This document shows, piece by piece, positions 47,092 to 55,780 of a stretch of DNA of 64,000 nt (position 1 is the stretch's first letter; every line of letters starts with the position of its first letter). Under the pieces are notes generated by a model. That model was not told the DNA's origin, did not search any database, and saw only the letters and a program-made list of their open reading frames with translations. The position numbers were made by a program, and so were the translations under genes. This DNA comes from Leptobacterium flavescens. GTDB lineage: Bacteria > Bacteroidota > Bacteroidia > Flavobacteriales > Flavobacteriaceae. Location of the stretch: NCBI RefSeq assembly GCF_010671605.1, contig NZ_JAABOO010000003.1, positions 1-64,000 of the forward strand. The letters run 5' to 3'.

Positions 47092-47952
47092 CTATTTTAT
47101 TATGAGTACATCTGTAGGTATTTCCGAGAGGATATATTCGAGGTCGTGCGGGAAGATCCGGTCTATCAAACCTAATTTATTAGGTGCGTTCATGATCAGC
47201 AGGTCGGCTCTTACCAGTTTTGCATAATGTCCTATAGAATACCCTCTTCTTCCAAAAATACTCTGTGTTTTTATATTGATATCTGTCTTTAACTGTTCGG
47301 GAATGGCCTTTAGGATGTCGTTTACCCTGGTGGTCTCCCTTTTCTCTATCCTGGCCTTCATGATGGTGGCCTTTCTTAAACTCCTGTCATCGCTTACCAC
47401 TACGTGTACTTCATTCTGACTGATCTCCTCCACAATGGTCACCCGGTTAGCACCCAGGTCTTTGGCAACACCAAAAGAAATGTGAATGGCCTCCCTGGTT
47501 TTGGGATCCTCCAATCCGTTTACCACAATATGTTTACAGGCCACCCTGTTTACCGAAGGGTTTATCAGGAGGAGTACGGAGCAGGGAGCTTTTCGGGTGA
47601 TCTTCCTGGCGATGGACCCCAGGTAATATTTAAAGAGCTGCTCTTTTTGCAGGGCCCCCAGGATAAGGAGATCTACATTAAAAGATTTGCAGGCCTCAAG
47701 AATAACATTTACAGGATTCCCTTCCTTCCAGACCACATCTACATTTTCGGCAGATTCCTCAAACTCACTCATGATGAGCTCCAGTACTTCTTCCTTCTGA
47801 GGTGTTTTGGGCCCGACATGTACCAAAATGAGCTTGGCACCAAAGAAGGTAGACAACCTCATGGCCTCATAGAGATTGGCCCTTAGGTTGGGCGAAAAAG
47901 CAATCCCCGTCAAGATAGTCTTGAATTGATATTTCTCAGTTAACGCTGTCAT
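47092..47952 (-). CDS. Tandem universal stress protein
   Basis: The start is placed at the ATG at 47952 (MTALTEKYQFKTILTGIAFS), giving 286 residues; an ATG at 48039 would add 29 residues not typical of the family. It contains two UspA domains: the first with SPNLRANLYEAMRLSTFFGAKLILVHVG and the GSIARKITRKAPCSVLLL ATP-binding-type end, the second ending FPHDLEYILSEIPTDVLIIK. It is transcribed just before the SulP gene, and divergent from a Na/H antiporter gene, suggesting an ion- or stress-related unit. Confidence 0.88.
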   Translation of the reverse strand: MTALTEKYQFKTILTGIAFSPNLRANLYEAMRLSTFFGAKLILVHVGPKTPQKEEVLELIMSEFEESAENVDVVWKEGNPVNVILEACKSFNVDLLILGALQKEQLFKYYLGSIARKITRKAPCSVLLLINPSVNRVACKHIVVNGLEDPKTREAIHISFGVAKDLGANRVTIVEEISQNEVHVVVSDDRSLRKATIMKARIEKRETTRVNDILKAIPEQLKTDINIKTQSIFGRRGYSIGHYAKLVRADLLIMNAPNKLGLIDRIFPHDLEYILSEIPTDVLIIK

Positions 47953-48075
47953 GAAGCCAGTGAATATATAGTTTTTTTTATATCTGACAAAGTGAGAAGG
48001 TGAATTAAACGGACGAATTAACGAATTGAGATCATCCATTTCAAATAAAGTAGTATTTTAACGAAAAAATACAAG

Positions 48076-49902
48076 ATGTTAGAGTTAGCAAGCGTAATCG
48101 TACTGGGAATTTTAGCACAATGGGTAGCCTGGAAATTTAAGATCCCGGCTATTTTACCCCTTATACTTATCGGACTTTTTGTGGGCCCGATCTCTACTTT
48201 GATCTCCGAAGACGGAACCAAATGGATAGAACCCGTTTGGAATGGTCAAGAAGGGTTTTTCCCGGGGGAAGGACTTTTTTACTTTGTATCTCTGGCGATC
48301 AGTATTATTCTTTTTGAAGGAGGGCTCACCCTCAAGAAAAGTGAAATTAACAGTGTTGGCCCGGCCATCACCAAACTTATTACCCTCGGATCGCTGGTTA
48401 CTTTTTTAGGTGCGGGTTTTGCCGCTCATTATATTTTCGGACTGAGTTATAAGATCTCTTTTTTATTCTCGGCCCTGATCATAGTAACAGGACCTACTGT
48501 AATTTCTCCTATTCTCCGGAACATACCTTTGCGGAAAGATATTTCAGCCGTCCTGAAATGGGAAGGGATCCTGATAGATCCTATCGGTGCTCTTGTAGCC
48601 GTACTGGTATTTGAGTTTATCAGTGTGGGAGGAGAAGGAGCCTATACCAAAACAGCCCTTATCGAATTCGGGAAGATCGTTCTGTTCGGAACCTCTTTCG
48701 GATTTACCTTTGCGCACGCTCTGGCGTTTGCTATAAAAAGGAAACTGATCCCTCACTATCTGCTTAATGTGGTATCCTTATCGGTGGTATTACTGGTGTA
48801 TGTGCAATCCGATCTGTTTGCACATGAATCCGGGTTACTGGCTGTAGTGGTCATGGGAATGGTACTTGGAAACAGCAAGCTTCCCAATATCAAGGAACTT
48901 CTGTATTTTAAAGAATCTCTAAGTGTACTTCTGATATCCATTCTGTTTATTCTCCTGTCTGCAAATATTGCGATCGAAGACCTTTTACTGGTATACAACT
49001 GGAAGACAGCTTTACTGTTTGCCTGTGTTGTTTTTGTGATCCGGCCTTTGGGTGTTTTTCTGAGTACCCGGAATTCCAGTTTAAAGATCAACGAAAAACT
49101 GTTTATCAGCTGGGTTGGTCCGAGAGGGATCGTTGCGGCAGGGATCGCTTCACTCTTCGGAACAAAGCTGGCTTTGAAAGGAGAGCCCGGAGCCGAATAT
49201 ATTACCCCCCTGGTCTTTACCATGGTACTCGGAACGGTATTGCTCAATGCCACCACCGCCAGGCTTATTGCCAAATTACTGGGAGTATTCCTGAAAAAAT
49301 CTACCGGGATCCTTATTGTGGGGGCTTCCCAGGTATCGCGGCTAATTGCCAAATACCTCCAGAAGAACAGCAGGCATGTGGTACTGATAGACAGCAATAA
49401 AGAGAATATAGAAAAAGCCAGAGGAATGGATCTGTATGCCGAGGAGGCCAATATCTTTTCGGAAGACCTGACCAGCAATATTGAGTTCAGTGATATAGGA
49501 TATTTAATGGCGCTTACCGGAAGTAAGGAAGTGAATAAACACGCGATAGATCGATTCAGAAAACAATTGGGTGAAAATGGTGCATTCAGGTTAATCTCTT
49601 CCGAAGAATTGCAGAACCCGGATATAGTTAATCCGGTGGAAACCCTTTTCTCTTCCAAAGATGATTTTATCAATCTCAGTGAAGTGGCCAGGAACTATCC
49701 CAGGATCAATGAGATCAGTCTGAGTTCCAAAGAGGAATTTAAGAAAGAGATCGCTGCGCTTAACAAAGAAAAAGATGCCATCCCGCTGTTTATCAAAGAC
49801 AGTGAAGGAGAGCTGCATATCATTTCCAGCTATAACGAAACCATGAATGTTCAGAATAATTACGAACTGATATATCTTGGGAAACCCAAGGAACTGTTCT
49901 AA
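48076..49902 (+). CDS. Cation:proton antiporter (CPA1-type) with C-terminal RCK-like domain
   Basis: The 608-residue inner-membrane protein has about 12 hydrophobic segments (about 1-400), with [16 protein letters not shown] and [17 protein letters not shown], the family's Na/H exchanger core motifs. After it a Rossmann-like TrkA-N/RCK domain begins [18 protein letters not shown] (about 412), and an acidic tail follows. It exchanges Na+ or K+ for H+ in pH and salt balance. It is divergent from the UspA/SulP genes and ends in a 4-bp overlap with convergent lepA. Confidence 0.92.
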   Translation: MLELASVIVLGILAQWVAWKFKIPAILPLILIGLFVGPISTLISEDGTKWIEPVWNGQEGFFPGEGLFYFVSLAISIILFEGGLTLKKSEINSVGPAITKLITLGSLVTFLGAGFAAHYIFGLSYKISFLFSALIIVTGPTVISPILRNIPLRKDISAVLKWEGILIDPIGALVAVLVFEFISVGGEGAYTKTALIEFGKIVLFGTSFGFTFAHALAFAIKRKLIPHYLLNVVSLSVVLLVYVQSDLFAHESGLLAVVVMGMVLGNSKLPNIKELLYFKESLSVLLISILFILLSANIAIEDLLLVYNWKTALLFACVVFVIRPLGVFLSTRNSSLKINEKLFISWVGPRGIVAAGIASLFGTKLALKGEPGAEYITPLVFTMVLGTVLLNATTARLIAKLLGVFLKKSTGILIVGASQVSRLIAKYLQKNSRHVVLIDSNKENIEKARGMDLYAEEANIFSEDLTSNIEFSDIGYLMALTGSKEVNKHAIDRFRKQLGENGAFRLISSEELQNPDIVNPVETLFSSKDDFINLSEVARNYPRINEISLSSKEEFKKEIAALNKEKDAIPLFIKDSEGELHIISSYNETMNVQNNYELIYLGKPKELF

Positions 49903-51695
49903 TCGTTCAGCTTCAGAACGGCCATAAACGCCTGTTGCGGGATCTCTACGTTCCCAACCTGGCGCATACGCTTCTTACCTTTCTTTTGCTTTTCGAGCAG
50001 CTTTCGTTTCCTGGAGATATCTCCTCCGTAACATTTGGCAGTTACATCTTTTCGGAGTGCCTTAATGGTCTCTCTGGAAATGATCTTGGCTCCGATAGCA
50101 GCCTGAATCGGAATGTCGAACTGCTGCCTTGGAATTAAGGCCCTGAGCTTTTCACACATCTTTTTCCCGATGGTCTGCGCATTATCGGCGTGGATCAGTG
50201 CAGAAAGGGCATCTACCGAATTCCCGTTGATAAGAATGTCGACTTTTACCAGCTTGGATGCACGCATTCCGATAGGTGAATAATCGAAAGAGGCATATCC
50301 TTTGGAAACCGTTTTTAATCGATCGTAAAAATCAAAAACGATCTCTGCCAGCGGCATATCAAAGCTCAACTCCACACGTTCGGGAGTAAGGTAGGTCTGA
50401 TTGGTGATCTCTCCCCTTTTTTCAATACAAAGCGACATAACCGATCCGACAAAATCAGATTTGGTAATGATGGTTGCTTTAATATAAGGTTCCTCCACCC
50501 GGTCCAGTTTGGAAGGGTCCGGCAGGTCTGAAGGATTATTTACAATAATTGTGTTTTCAGGTTCTTTCTTGGTGAAAGCGTGATAACTTACGTTGGGAAC
50601 CGTCGTGATCACGGTCATATCGAATTCGCGCTCCAGGCGTTCCTGGATGATCTCCAGGTGAAGCATTCCGAGGAATCCACAACGGAAACCAAAACCTAGA
50701 GCGGCCGAACTTTCCGGAGCAAACACCAGGGAAGCATCATTAAGCTGAAGCTTCTCCATAGAGGCACGAAGTTCCTCGTAATCTTCCGTATCTACCGGAT
50801 AGATCCCGGCAAATACCATAGGTTTCACATTTTCAAAACCTTCTATCATATTGGAGGTCGGATTCGCAGCATCGGTAATGGTGTCACCCACCTTTACTTC
50901 CCTGGCATCCTTGATACCTGTGATAAGGTATCCCACATCTCCTGTTTTTATAACTTTTTTAGGTTCCTGGCTAAGCTTTAAGGTCCCTACCTCATCTGCA
51001 AAGTAGGTCTTATCGGTAGCGAGGAACTTAATTTTCTGCCCTTTGGTTATTTCTCCGTTTATTACCCGGAAGTAGGTTTCCACTCCGCGGAAAGGATTGT
51101 AGACAGAATCGAAGATCAATGCCTGTAAAGATTCGTCCGGATTTCCTTTAGGAGCAGGAATACGCTCTATAATGGCGCTTAGAATATCTTCTATTCCGAT
51201 CCCGGTCTTGGCACTTGCAGGGATCACTTCTTCAGCATCACACCCCAAAAGATCTACGATATCGTCTGTAACTTCTTCCGGATTGGCACTCGGAAGATCT
51301 ACCTTATTAAGTACAGGAATGATCTCCAGGTCGTTTTCCAGGGCCAGGTACAGATTGGAAATGGTCTGTGCCTGTATGCTCTGAGCTGCATCAACTACCA
51401 GAAGTGCACCTTCACAGGCCGCAATGGAACGGGATACCTCATAAGAGAAATCCACGTGCCCGGGAGTGTCTATCAGGTTCAGGATATATTGTTCACCGTT
51501 GTATTCGTATTCCATTTGTATGGCATGCGATTTTATGGTGATCCCGCGTTCACGCTCCAGGTCCATATTATCCAATAACTGGTCCTGTTTCTCTCTCTCC
51601 GTCACCGAACCGGTAAAATCCAACAGCCTGTCGGCCAGGGTACTTTTACCGTGATCTATATGGGCTATAATGCAAAAATTGCGAATGTGCTTCAT
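49899..51695 (-). CDS. lepA: Elongation factor 4
   Basis: LepA/EF4 is a ribosomal GTPase that remodels stalled translation complexes. The 598 residues match the family. G1 is [11 protein letters not shown] (about 10-20), G3 DTPGHVDF (about 77-84), G4 NKVD (about 131-134). The EF-G-like domains and the LepA-specific C-terminal domain ([23 protein letters not shown]) are present. The 3' end overlaps the antiporter stop by 4 bp in convergent orientation. Confidence 0.97.
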   Translation of the reverse strand: MKHIRNFCIIAHIDHGKSTLADRLLDFTGSVTEREKQDQLLDNMDLERERGITIKSHAIQMEYEYNGEQYILNLIDTPGHVDFSYEVSRSIAACEGALLVVDAAQSIQAQTISNLYLALENDLEIIPVLNKVDLPSANPEEVTDDIVDLLGCDAEEVIPASAKTGIGIEDILSAIIERIPAPKGNPDESLQALIFDSVYNPFRGVETYFRVINGEITKGQKIKFLATDKTYFADEVGTLKLSQEPKKVIKTGDVGYLITGIKDAREVKVGDTITDAANPTSNMIEGFENVKPMVFAGIYPVDTEDYEELRASMEKLQLNDASLVFAPESSAALGFGFRCGFLGMLHLEIIQERLEREFDMTVITTVPNVSYHAFTKKEPENTIIVNNPSDLPDPSKLDRVEEPYIKATIITKSDFVGSVMSLCIEKRGEITNQTYLTPERVELSFDMPLAEIVFDFYDRLKTVSKGYASFDYSPIGMRASKLVKVDILINGNSVDALSALIHADNAQTIGKKMCEKLRALIPRQQFDIPIQAAIGAKIISRETIKALRKDVTAKCYGGDISRKRKLLEKQKKGKKRMRQVGNVEIPQQAFMAVLKLND

Positions 51696-51723
51696 TACAG
51701 TTGATATCTTCTCTTTGAATTTG

Positions 51724-51751
51724 CAAAACTACATAAATTTATTTCTTCAAA
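51724..51751 (-). promoter_or_regulatory. Promoter of lepA
   Basis: On the minus strand TTTG (51748-51751) and TAGTTTTG (51724-51731) are separated by 16 bp, close to the Bacteroidota consensus. The -7 element lies 28 bp before the lepA ATG. Confidence 0.6.
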
Positions 51752-51852
51752 GTCGCCCTGAGCGAAAGAAATCCCATGTGTTTTGGCCGATTATTTTTAT
51801 CTTTAATAAAAAAGGAGGCTCTGTTGCTTAAGGAGTTAAAGACGGAGGCTGC

Positions 51853-51881
51853 TTGCTTTGCAGAGAAAAGATGTATCTTTG
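51853..51881 (+). promoter_or_regulatory. Promoter of dusB
   Basis: TTG at 51853-51855 and TATCTTTG at 51874-51881 with an 18-bp spacer match TTG-N18-TAnnTTTG. It lies 32 bp before the GTG chosen as the dusB start and makes the TTG at 51896 unlikely. Confidence 0.75.
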
Positions 51882-51913
51882 CAGTCTGAAAATTTTTGAA
51901 AAAGAATTTAGAA

Positions 51914-52906
51914 GTGGTTAAAATACGTGACATAGAAGTTGGGGAATTCCCTTTGTTGCTCGCCCCTATGGAGGATGTGAGCGACCCGCCTTTTCGTGCC
52001 TTGTGTAAGGAACAGGGAGCCGATGTGGTCTATACCGAATTTATTTCGAGTGAGGGCCTTATACGGGATGCCGCCAAGAGTGTAATGAAGCTTGATATCT
52101 ATGAAAAGGAGCGCCCGGTAGGGATACAGATCTTTGGTGCCGAAATGGATTCTATGTTGCAGGCGATAGATATTGTGGAGAAATCCAACCCTGATATTAT
52201 TGATATTAACTTTGGCTGCCCGGTAAAAAAGGTGGTAAGTAAAAATGCAGGAGCAGGGATATTGAAAGATATTCCGCTTATGGTAAAGCTTACCGAAGCC
52301 ATGGTAAAAAGAACCAAACTTCCGGTTACCGTAAAGACCCGTTTAGGTTGGGATGCCGATACCATTAAAATTGTTGAGGTGGCAGAGCGACTTCAGGATG
52401 TGGGGATCGAAGCTATTTCCATTCACGGACGTACCCGGGTACAGATGTACAAGGGAGAGGCCAACTGGAAACCGATTGCCGAAGTAAAGAACAACTCCAG
52501 AATGCATATTCCTGTTTTCGGGAACGGTGATGTGGACAGCCCGGAAAAAGCGGTAAAGATGCGGGATGAGTTCGGTCTGGACGGCGCTATGATAGGACGT
52601 GCCAGTATCGGATATCCATGGTTCTTCAAAGAAGTAAAACACTATATCAAGACCGGAGAACACCTGGCGCCTCCTACGCTGGAAGAAAGGGTAAACGCTG
52701 CCCGAAGGCATCTGCAGATGTCTATAGATTGGAAAGGGGAAAAACTAGGAGTTTTCGAAACCAGAAGACATTATACAAACTACTTTAAAGGGATCCCTCA
52801 CTTTAAGGAATACCGTATGAAAATGGTGACCAGCGATGATTCTGCCGATGTTTTTGCGGCTTTTGATGAGGTCCTGGAAAAGTTCGGCGACTACCAGTTC
52901 GTATAA
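51914..52906 (+). CDS. dusB: tRNA-dihydrouridine synthase
   Basis: DusB reduces uridine to dihydrouridine in tRNA D loops with FMN. The GTG at 51914 (MVKIRDIEVGEFPLLLAPME) is chosen, giving 330 residues, because the family starts near MVKI and a promoter ends just upstream. Motifs are MEDVSDPPFRALC, the catalytic-cysteine motif NFGCPVKKVVSKNAGAG (about 95-112), VKTRLGWD and the FMN-binding GNGDVDSPEKA and GAMIGRASIGYPWFF. It is divergent from lepA. Confidence 0.96.
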   Translation: MVKIRDIEVGEFPLLLAPMEDVSDPPFRALCKEQGADVVYTEFISSEGLIRDAAKSVMKLDIYEKERPVGIQIFGAEMDSMLQAIDIVEKSNPDIIDINFGCPVKKVVSKNAGAGILKDIPLMVKLTEAMVKRTKLPVTVKTRLGWDADTIKIVEVAERLQDVGIEAISIHGRTRVQMYKGEANWKPIAEVKNNSRMHIPVFGNGDVDSPEKAVKMRDEFGLDGAMIGRASIGYPWFFKEVKHYIKTGEHLAPPTLEERVNAARRHLQMSIDWKGEKLGVFETRRHYTNYFKGIPHFKEYRMKMVTSDDSADVFAAFDEVLEKFGDYQFV

Positions 52907-52913
52907 TTTACAA

Positions 52914-54113
52914 CTACTGACTTATTAATTTGCGGGAGATCCTTACGGAAGAGATCTTGGCGGCGATAAAGCCCAGGATAAAAATGGTGAGGATAACCAC
53001 TAAGGCATTCATAAGCTTAAGTTCCATCGGATATGCCAGGGAGGGTGTGATCATGATCAGGCTAAAGGTCGTTTGAAGCCAGGTGATAAGAATTCCCAGA
53101 GCCAGGCCTGAAAGCCCGCCAATAACTACCAGCAGGATCCCCTGAATAAAGAATATCCTTTTGAGTTCCCTGACCGTTGCCCCCATATTAAAAAGGGTGG
53201 TAAGGTTGTCTTTTTTATCCAGGATCATCATTATAATAGCGCCCGCAACATTAAAGAGGGCAATGATCAGTACCAGGGTAAATATAAGGTAGGTAGCCAG
53301 GTTTTCGGTGTTCAGCATTTTGTAGAGAGAACTGTTCAGCTGCTCCCGGTTCCTGATATCGACCTTATTTCCAAAAATCTCTTCTACCGAACTCCTGATC
53401 CTATCTTCACTTGCTCCGGGTTGCATTCTGATATTTATTCCGGTGATCTCATCCGGATTTTTCTGAAGCAGTTCCTGTACGGTTCCTATGGGAGCAAATA
53501 CGTATTTATCGTCTATATCCTCACTCAGGGAGTAAACCCCGCTGGCACTGACCAGCAATTCCTTAAACGGCCGTGCCTGGTTAAGGATGCTTCCTTTTCC
53601 CAGTTTGGGAACGATCACAGAAAGAGAATTTACATAGTCGTTTACACTTAAACCAAGGTCGATGGAGATGCCGTAACCTACCACCACTTCTTTGGACTGA
53701 TTAAACCAGTTTCCGAAGAAGATAAGACTGTCTATTTGCGTAACCCCGTTGTATTTATGATCTACCCCTTTTACATAAGCCACATCGTTTTTCTGTTTAT
53801 AGCTCAGAAAGACGCGCTCTTCGATCTCTCTGGAAAAAGAGGCGATCCCTTCTATCTTTTTTAACTCCTTTTCCTGAAGACTATCTACCGTAAAGAACTT
53901 ACCGGTAGAAGCGGTGATCTTCATATCGGGGTCGAAGGAATTGCTGAAGGAAAGGTCGAATGATTTGAGCCCGGAAAAACCGGAAAGAACTATAAACAGG
54001 GAAGCCGTTCCGATAACGATCACAAAGAAAGTTACCCAGTTAATGATATTAACGGCATTCTGGCTGCTTTTAGAGAATAAATATCTTTTAGCTATGTAAA
54101 AAGGAAAATACAA
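52914..54113 (-). CDS. FtsX/LolE-like ABC transporter permease
   Basis: The 399-residue protein has one N-terminal membrane helix (about 23-45), a large periplasmic region (about 46-270), and three C-terminal helices (about 272-300, 318-343, 363-390) with the MacB/FtsX core. The entry motif YIAKRYLFSKSSQNAVNIINWVTFFVIVIGTASLFIVLSGFSGL (in outline) is typical of the lipoprotein-release LolC/E branch. An ATPase partner gene is not adjacent. It may export lipoproteins to the outer membrane, which is inferred from family only. It follows rbfA by 4 bp on the same strand. Confidence 0.88.
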   Translation of the reverse strand: MYFPFYIAKRYLFSKSSQNAVNIINWVTFFVIVIGTASLFIVLSGFSGLKSFDLSFSNSFDPDMKITASTGKFFTVDSLQEKELKKIEGIASFSREIEERVFLSYKQKNDVAYVKGVDHKYNGVTQIDSLIFFGNWFNQSKEVVVGYGISIDLGLSVNDYVNSLSVIVPKLGKGSILNQARPFKELLVSASGVYSLSEDIDDKYVFAPIGTVQELLQKNPDEITGINIRMQPGASEDRIRSSVEEIFGNKVDIRNREQLNSSLYKMLNTENLATYLIFTLVLIIALFNVAGAIIMMILDKKDNLTTLFNMGATVRELKRIFFIQGILLVVIGGLSGLALGILITWLQTTFSLIMITPSLAYPMELKLMNALVVILTIFILGFIAAKISSVRISRKLISQ

Positions 54114-54117
54114 CTAC

Positions 54118-54510
54118 CTAAGATTTTTTTCTTTTGTCGAGGAGATCCGGATTTTCTATCGGATTGTCCTTGCCTTTCAGAGAATTTTCTATTCGATCTA
54201 TATACTCCAGGGAATCGTCCATAAAGAAGTTGAGTTCCGGAACCCTTCTCAGCTGATTTCTGGTTCGCTGTGAGAGTTCGTGCTTTATTAACGGCTGGTT
54301 AGATCTGATCCCTTCCAGGAGGGTTTCGCTGTCTTTATGAGGAAAAATGCTCAAGTATACCTTTGCCAGTAAAAGATCGGGTGTTACCACCACCTTTGTT
54401 ACGGAAATTAGCGTTCCTGTCAATCCACCATCCTTAGCTGCCTTTTGCAAAATATCTGCCAGATCCTGCTGCACTACCCTTGCTATTTTTTGCTGTCTGT
54501 TACTTTCCAT
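54118..54510 (-). CDS. rbfA: 30S ribosome-binding factor
   Basis: RbfA is a KH-fold protein needed for 16S rRNA 5'-end maturation, mainly in the cold. The start is set at the ATG at 54510 (MESNRQQKIARVVQQDLADI), giving 130 residues; an upstream ATG at 54525 adds five. Family motifs include ISVTKVVVTPDLLLAKVYLSIF and the ending LRRVPELNFFMDDSLEYIDRIENSL. It lies 4 bp upstream of the permease gene. Confidence 0.94.
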   Translation of the reverse strand: MESNRQQKIARVVQQDLADILQKAAKDGGLTGTLISVTKVVVTPDLLLAKVYLSIFPHKDSETLLEGIRSNQPLIKHELSQRTRNQLRRVPELNFFMDDSLEYIDRIENSLKGKDNPIENPDLLDKRKKS

Positions 54511-54550
54511 AAGGCAAAAATACAATATAAAAGATAACGGAATAATGTCT

Positions 54551-54558
54551 TATTTTTG
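54551..54558 (+). promoter_or_regulatory. -7 element for the epimerase gene
   Basis: TATTTTTG matches TAnnTTTG 21 bp before the ATG at 54580. No clear TTG is found at the usual -33 distance. Confidence 0.45.
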
Positions 54559-54579
54559 AAAGCTGATAAATTTATAGCT

Positions 54580-54987
54580 ATGATGAACAAAATTGAGCAT
54601 TTGGGAATTGCCGTTAAGGATATCGAAACGTCCAACAAACTTTTTGAAAAATTACTCGGAAGCAGCTCCTATAAAATAGAAGAAGTAGAGAGCGAAGGCG
54701 TAAAGACGTCCTTCTTTCAAATAGGTGAAAGTAAGATAGAATTGCTGGAAGCTACCAGGGAAGACAGCCCGATTGCCAAATTTATTGAGAAGAAGGGAGA
54801 AGGGATCCACCATATTGCTTTTGATGTGACCAATATTGAAGAAGAAGTGGAGCGATTAAAGAAAGAAGGTTTTCAGATCCTGAATGAAATTCCTAAAAAA
54901 GGAGCAGATAATAAAAAGGTTGTATTTTTGCATCCAAGGTCCACTAACGGAACCTTGATAGAGCTGTGTCAGGAAATAAATGAATAG
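54580..54987 (+). CDS. mce: Methylmalonyl-CoA epimerase
   Basis: The enzyme interconverts the (R) and (S) forms of methylmalonyl-CoA. The start is the ATG at 54580 (MMNKIEHLGIAVKDIETSN); the frame extends upstream but the promoter lies there. The 135-residue VOC-fold protein has metal ligands in KIEHLGIAV (His), a GEGIHHIAFDV motif (about 83-93; His) and FLHPRSTNGTLIELCQ (about 116-131; Glu), the epimerase signature. The mutase subunits are not in this window. It is divergent from rbfA. Confidence 0.92.
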   Translation: MMNKIEHLGIAVKDIETSNKLFEKLLGSSSYKIEEVESEGVKTSFFQIGESKIELLEATREDSPIAKFIEKKGEGIHHIAFDVTNIEEEVERLKKEGFQILNEIPKKGADNKKVVFLHPRSTNGTLIELCQEINE

Positions 54988-55042
54988 TTTATTAAATGTT
55001 TGCAGTCTTTAAAAATATGTAGTAATATTGCAGCCTCTTTCA

Positions 55043-55092
55043 GGACCCGTAGTTCGGCTGGTTACCAGGAGGTAACGGCAAACGGGAGCACC
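55043..55092 (+). pseudogene. Broken tRNA 5' fragment with D-loop insertion (copy 1)
   Basis: GGACCCGTAGTTCGGCTGG starts a tRNA-like acceptor and D arm, then GGTTA is followed by a 21-bp insertion (55065-55085) before GAGCACC (55086-55092), where an intact tRNA has GGTTAGAGCACC. The anticodon arm, T arm and 3' acceptor strand are missing. It is a decayed half tRNA. Confidence 0.7.
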
Positions 55093-55147
55093 AAACGATA
55101 CAGACCAGAAGTATCCGGATGCAATTACTGCAAGAAAAATTTAAATA
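55093..55147 (+). pseudogene. Remnant of a GIY-YIG gene 3' part
   Basis: The stretch AGAAGTATCCGGAT, then a near-match ATTACTGCAAGAAAAA, repeats part of the intact GIY-YIG gene at about 55371-55405. The rest of the gene is deleted, so only about 55 bp lie between two tRNA fragments. It indicates an older copy of the same unit. Confidence 0.65.
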
Positions 55148-55206
55148 GGTCCTATAGCTCAGCTGGTTACCTGCCTACCTGGCGGTATCGGCAGGCAGGG
55201 AGCACC
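55148..55206 (+). pseudogene. Broken tRNA 5' fragment with hairpin inserted in the D loop (copy 2)
   Basis: GGTCCTATAGCTCAGCTGG and GGTTA match the intact tRNA at 55462 except for one base, but a 30-bp insertion (55170-55199) splits GGTTA from GAGCACC. The insertion begins CCTGCCTACC and ends GGCAGGCAGG, so it can fold into a hairpin. The rest of the tRNA is replaced by the GIY-YIG gene region. Confidence 0.75.
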
Positions 55207-55225
55207 GAAAGTGTAATTTGACATA

Positions 55226-55471
55226 ATGAATGTATATGTTCTCCGAAGTTTGAAGGATAATAGATTTTACGTTGGTATGAGTGTTAATGTAGAAAAGAGG
55301 TTATCGGAACATAATGCCGGAAGAACTAAAAGTACAAAAGGATACGGGCCGTGGGAATTATTACACGAGGAGAAGTATCCGGATAGAATCACTGCAAGAA
55401 AAAGAGAAAAGTATCTTAAAAGTGGATATGGAAAGCAGTGGTTAAAAGAAAAATATAAACAGGTCCTATAG
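55226..55471 (+). CDS. Small GIY-YIG nuclease-family protein
   Basis: The 81-residue protein is a stand-alone GIY-YIG domain of the UvrC/YhbQ type. The signature strands are NVYVLRS (residues 2-8) and FYVGMS (14-19), followed by the Arg-containing helix VEKRLSEHNAG and the Glu-containing helix EEKYPDRITARKREKYLKSG. Homologues act as single-strand or nicking endonucleases, but activity here is inferred. The last codons and the stop TAG (55469-55471) lie inside the intact tRNA gene, overlapping by 10 bp. A broken tRNA copy ends 20 bp before the ATG. Confidence 0.88.
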   Translation: MNVYVLRSLKDNRFYVGMSVNVEKRLSEHNAGRTKSTKGYGPWELLHEEKYPDRITARKREKYLKSGYGKQWLKEKYKQVL

Positions 55472-55535
55472 CTCAGTTGGTTAGAGCACCTGACTCATAA
55501 TCAGGGGGTCCATGGTTCGAGCCCATGTGGGACCA
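55462..55535 (+). tRNA. tRNA with CAT anticodon (Met or Ile2)
   Basis: A complete 74-nt cloverleaf is visible. The acceptor strand GGTCCTA pairs with TGGGACC, the D arm is GCTC...GAGC with TTGGTTA in the loop, the anticodon stem is CCTGA/TCAGG around the loop CTCATAA, and the T loop contains GGTTCGAGCC. CCA is not encoded: the discriminator A is followed by CA. CAT may be elongator Met or lysidine-modified Ile2, which sequence alone does not settle. Confidence 0.92.
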
Positions 55536-55550
55536 CAACGTGGTAGCAGA

Positions 55551-55578
55551 AGTCTTAGCGAAAGCTAAGACTTTTTTT
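55551..55578 (+). terminator. tRNA terminator, first copy
   Basis: The 9-bp stem AGTCTTAGC/GCTAAGACT with a GAAA loop is followed by a T tract. It ends the tRNA transcript. Confidence 0.85.
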
Positions 55579-55657
55579 GTGGAACAAATTTAGGGCGAGA
55601 AGTTTATCCTGAGCGAAGTCGAAGGGAGCCCATGTGGGACCACAAGGTGGTAGCAGA

Positions 55658-55686
55658 AGTCTTAGCGCAAGCTAGGACTTTTTTTG
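55658..55686 (+). terminator. tRNA terminator, second copy
   Basis: The repeated hairpin (AGTCTTAGC with GCTAGGACT) has a GCAA loop and one A-to-G change that keeps a wobble pair, so the stem is preserved. Confidence 0.75.
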
Positions 55687-55780
55687 TGGAACAAATTTAG
55701 GGCGAGAAGTTTATCCTGAGCGAAGTCGAAGGGAGCCCATGTGGGACCACAACAGAGAATAAAACTCTTGTTTTTTACAA

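Larger units (their letters stand above)
55519..55752 (+). repeat. Tandem 107-bp repeat carrying the tRNA 3' end and terminator
   Basis: The tRNA 3' end and following DNA recur with a period of 107 bp: copies start at 55519 and 55626, and a third, 20-bp partial copy starts at 55733. Each full copy contains GAGCCCATGTGGGACC, a terminator hairpin and CCTGAGCGAAGTCGAAGG (55608-55625 and 55715-55732). The two full copies differ at only a few bases. Confidence 0.9.

Noticed and set aside
48756-49673. A 305-codon minus-strand frame inside the Na/H antiporter gene
   Set aside because: The plus strand encodes a well-supported antiporter. The antisense frame is rich in Ser/Ile/Leu as expected of a shadow and has no family features.
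55000-55221. A 73-codon frame over the tRNA fragments
   Set aside because: It is made of the tRNA pieces and the hairpin read through; composition and position show it is not a protein gene.
55519-55752. Tandem repeats considered as a CRISPR array
   Set aside because: The units are near-identical over the whole 107-bp period, so there are no unique spacers, and there are no cas genes.
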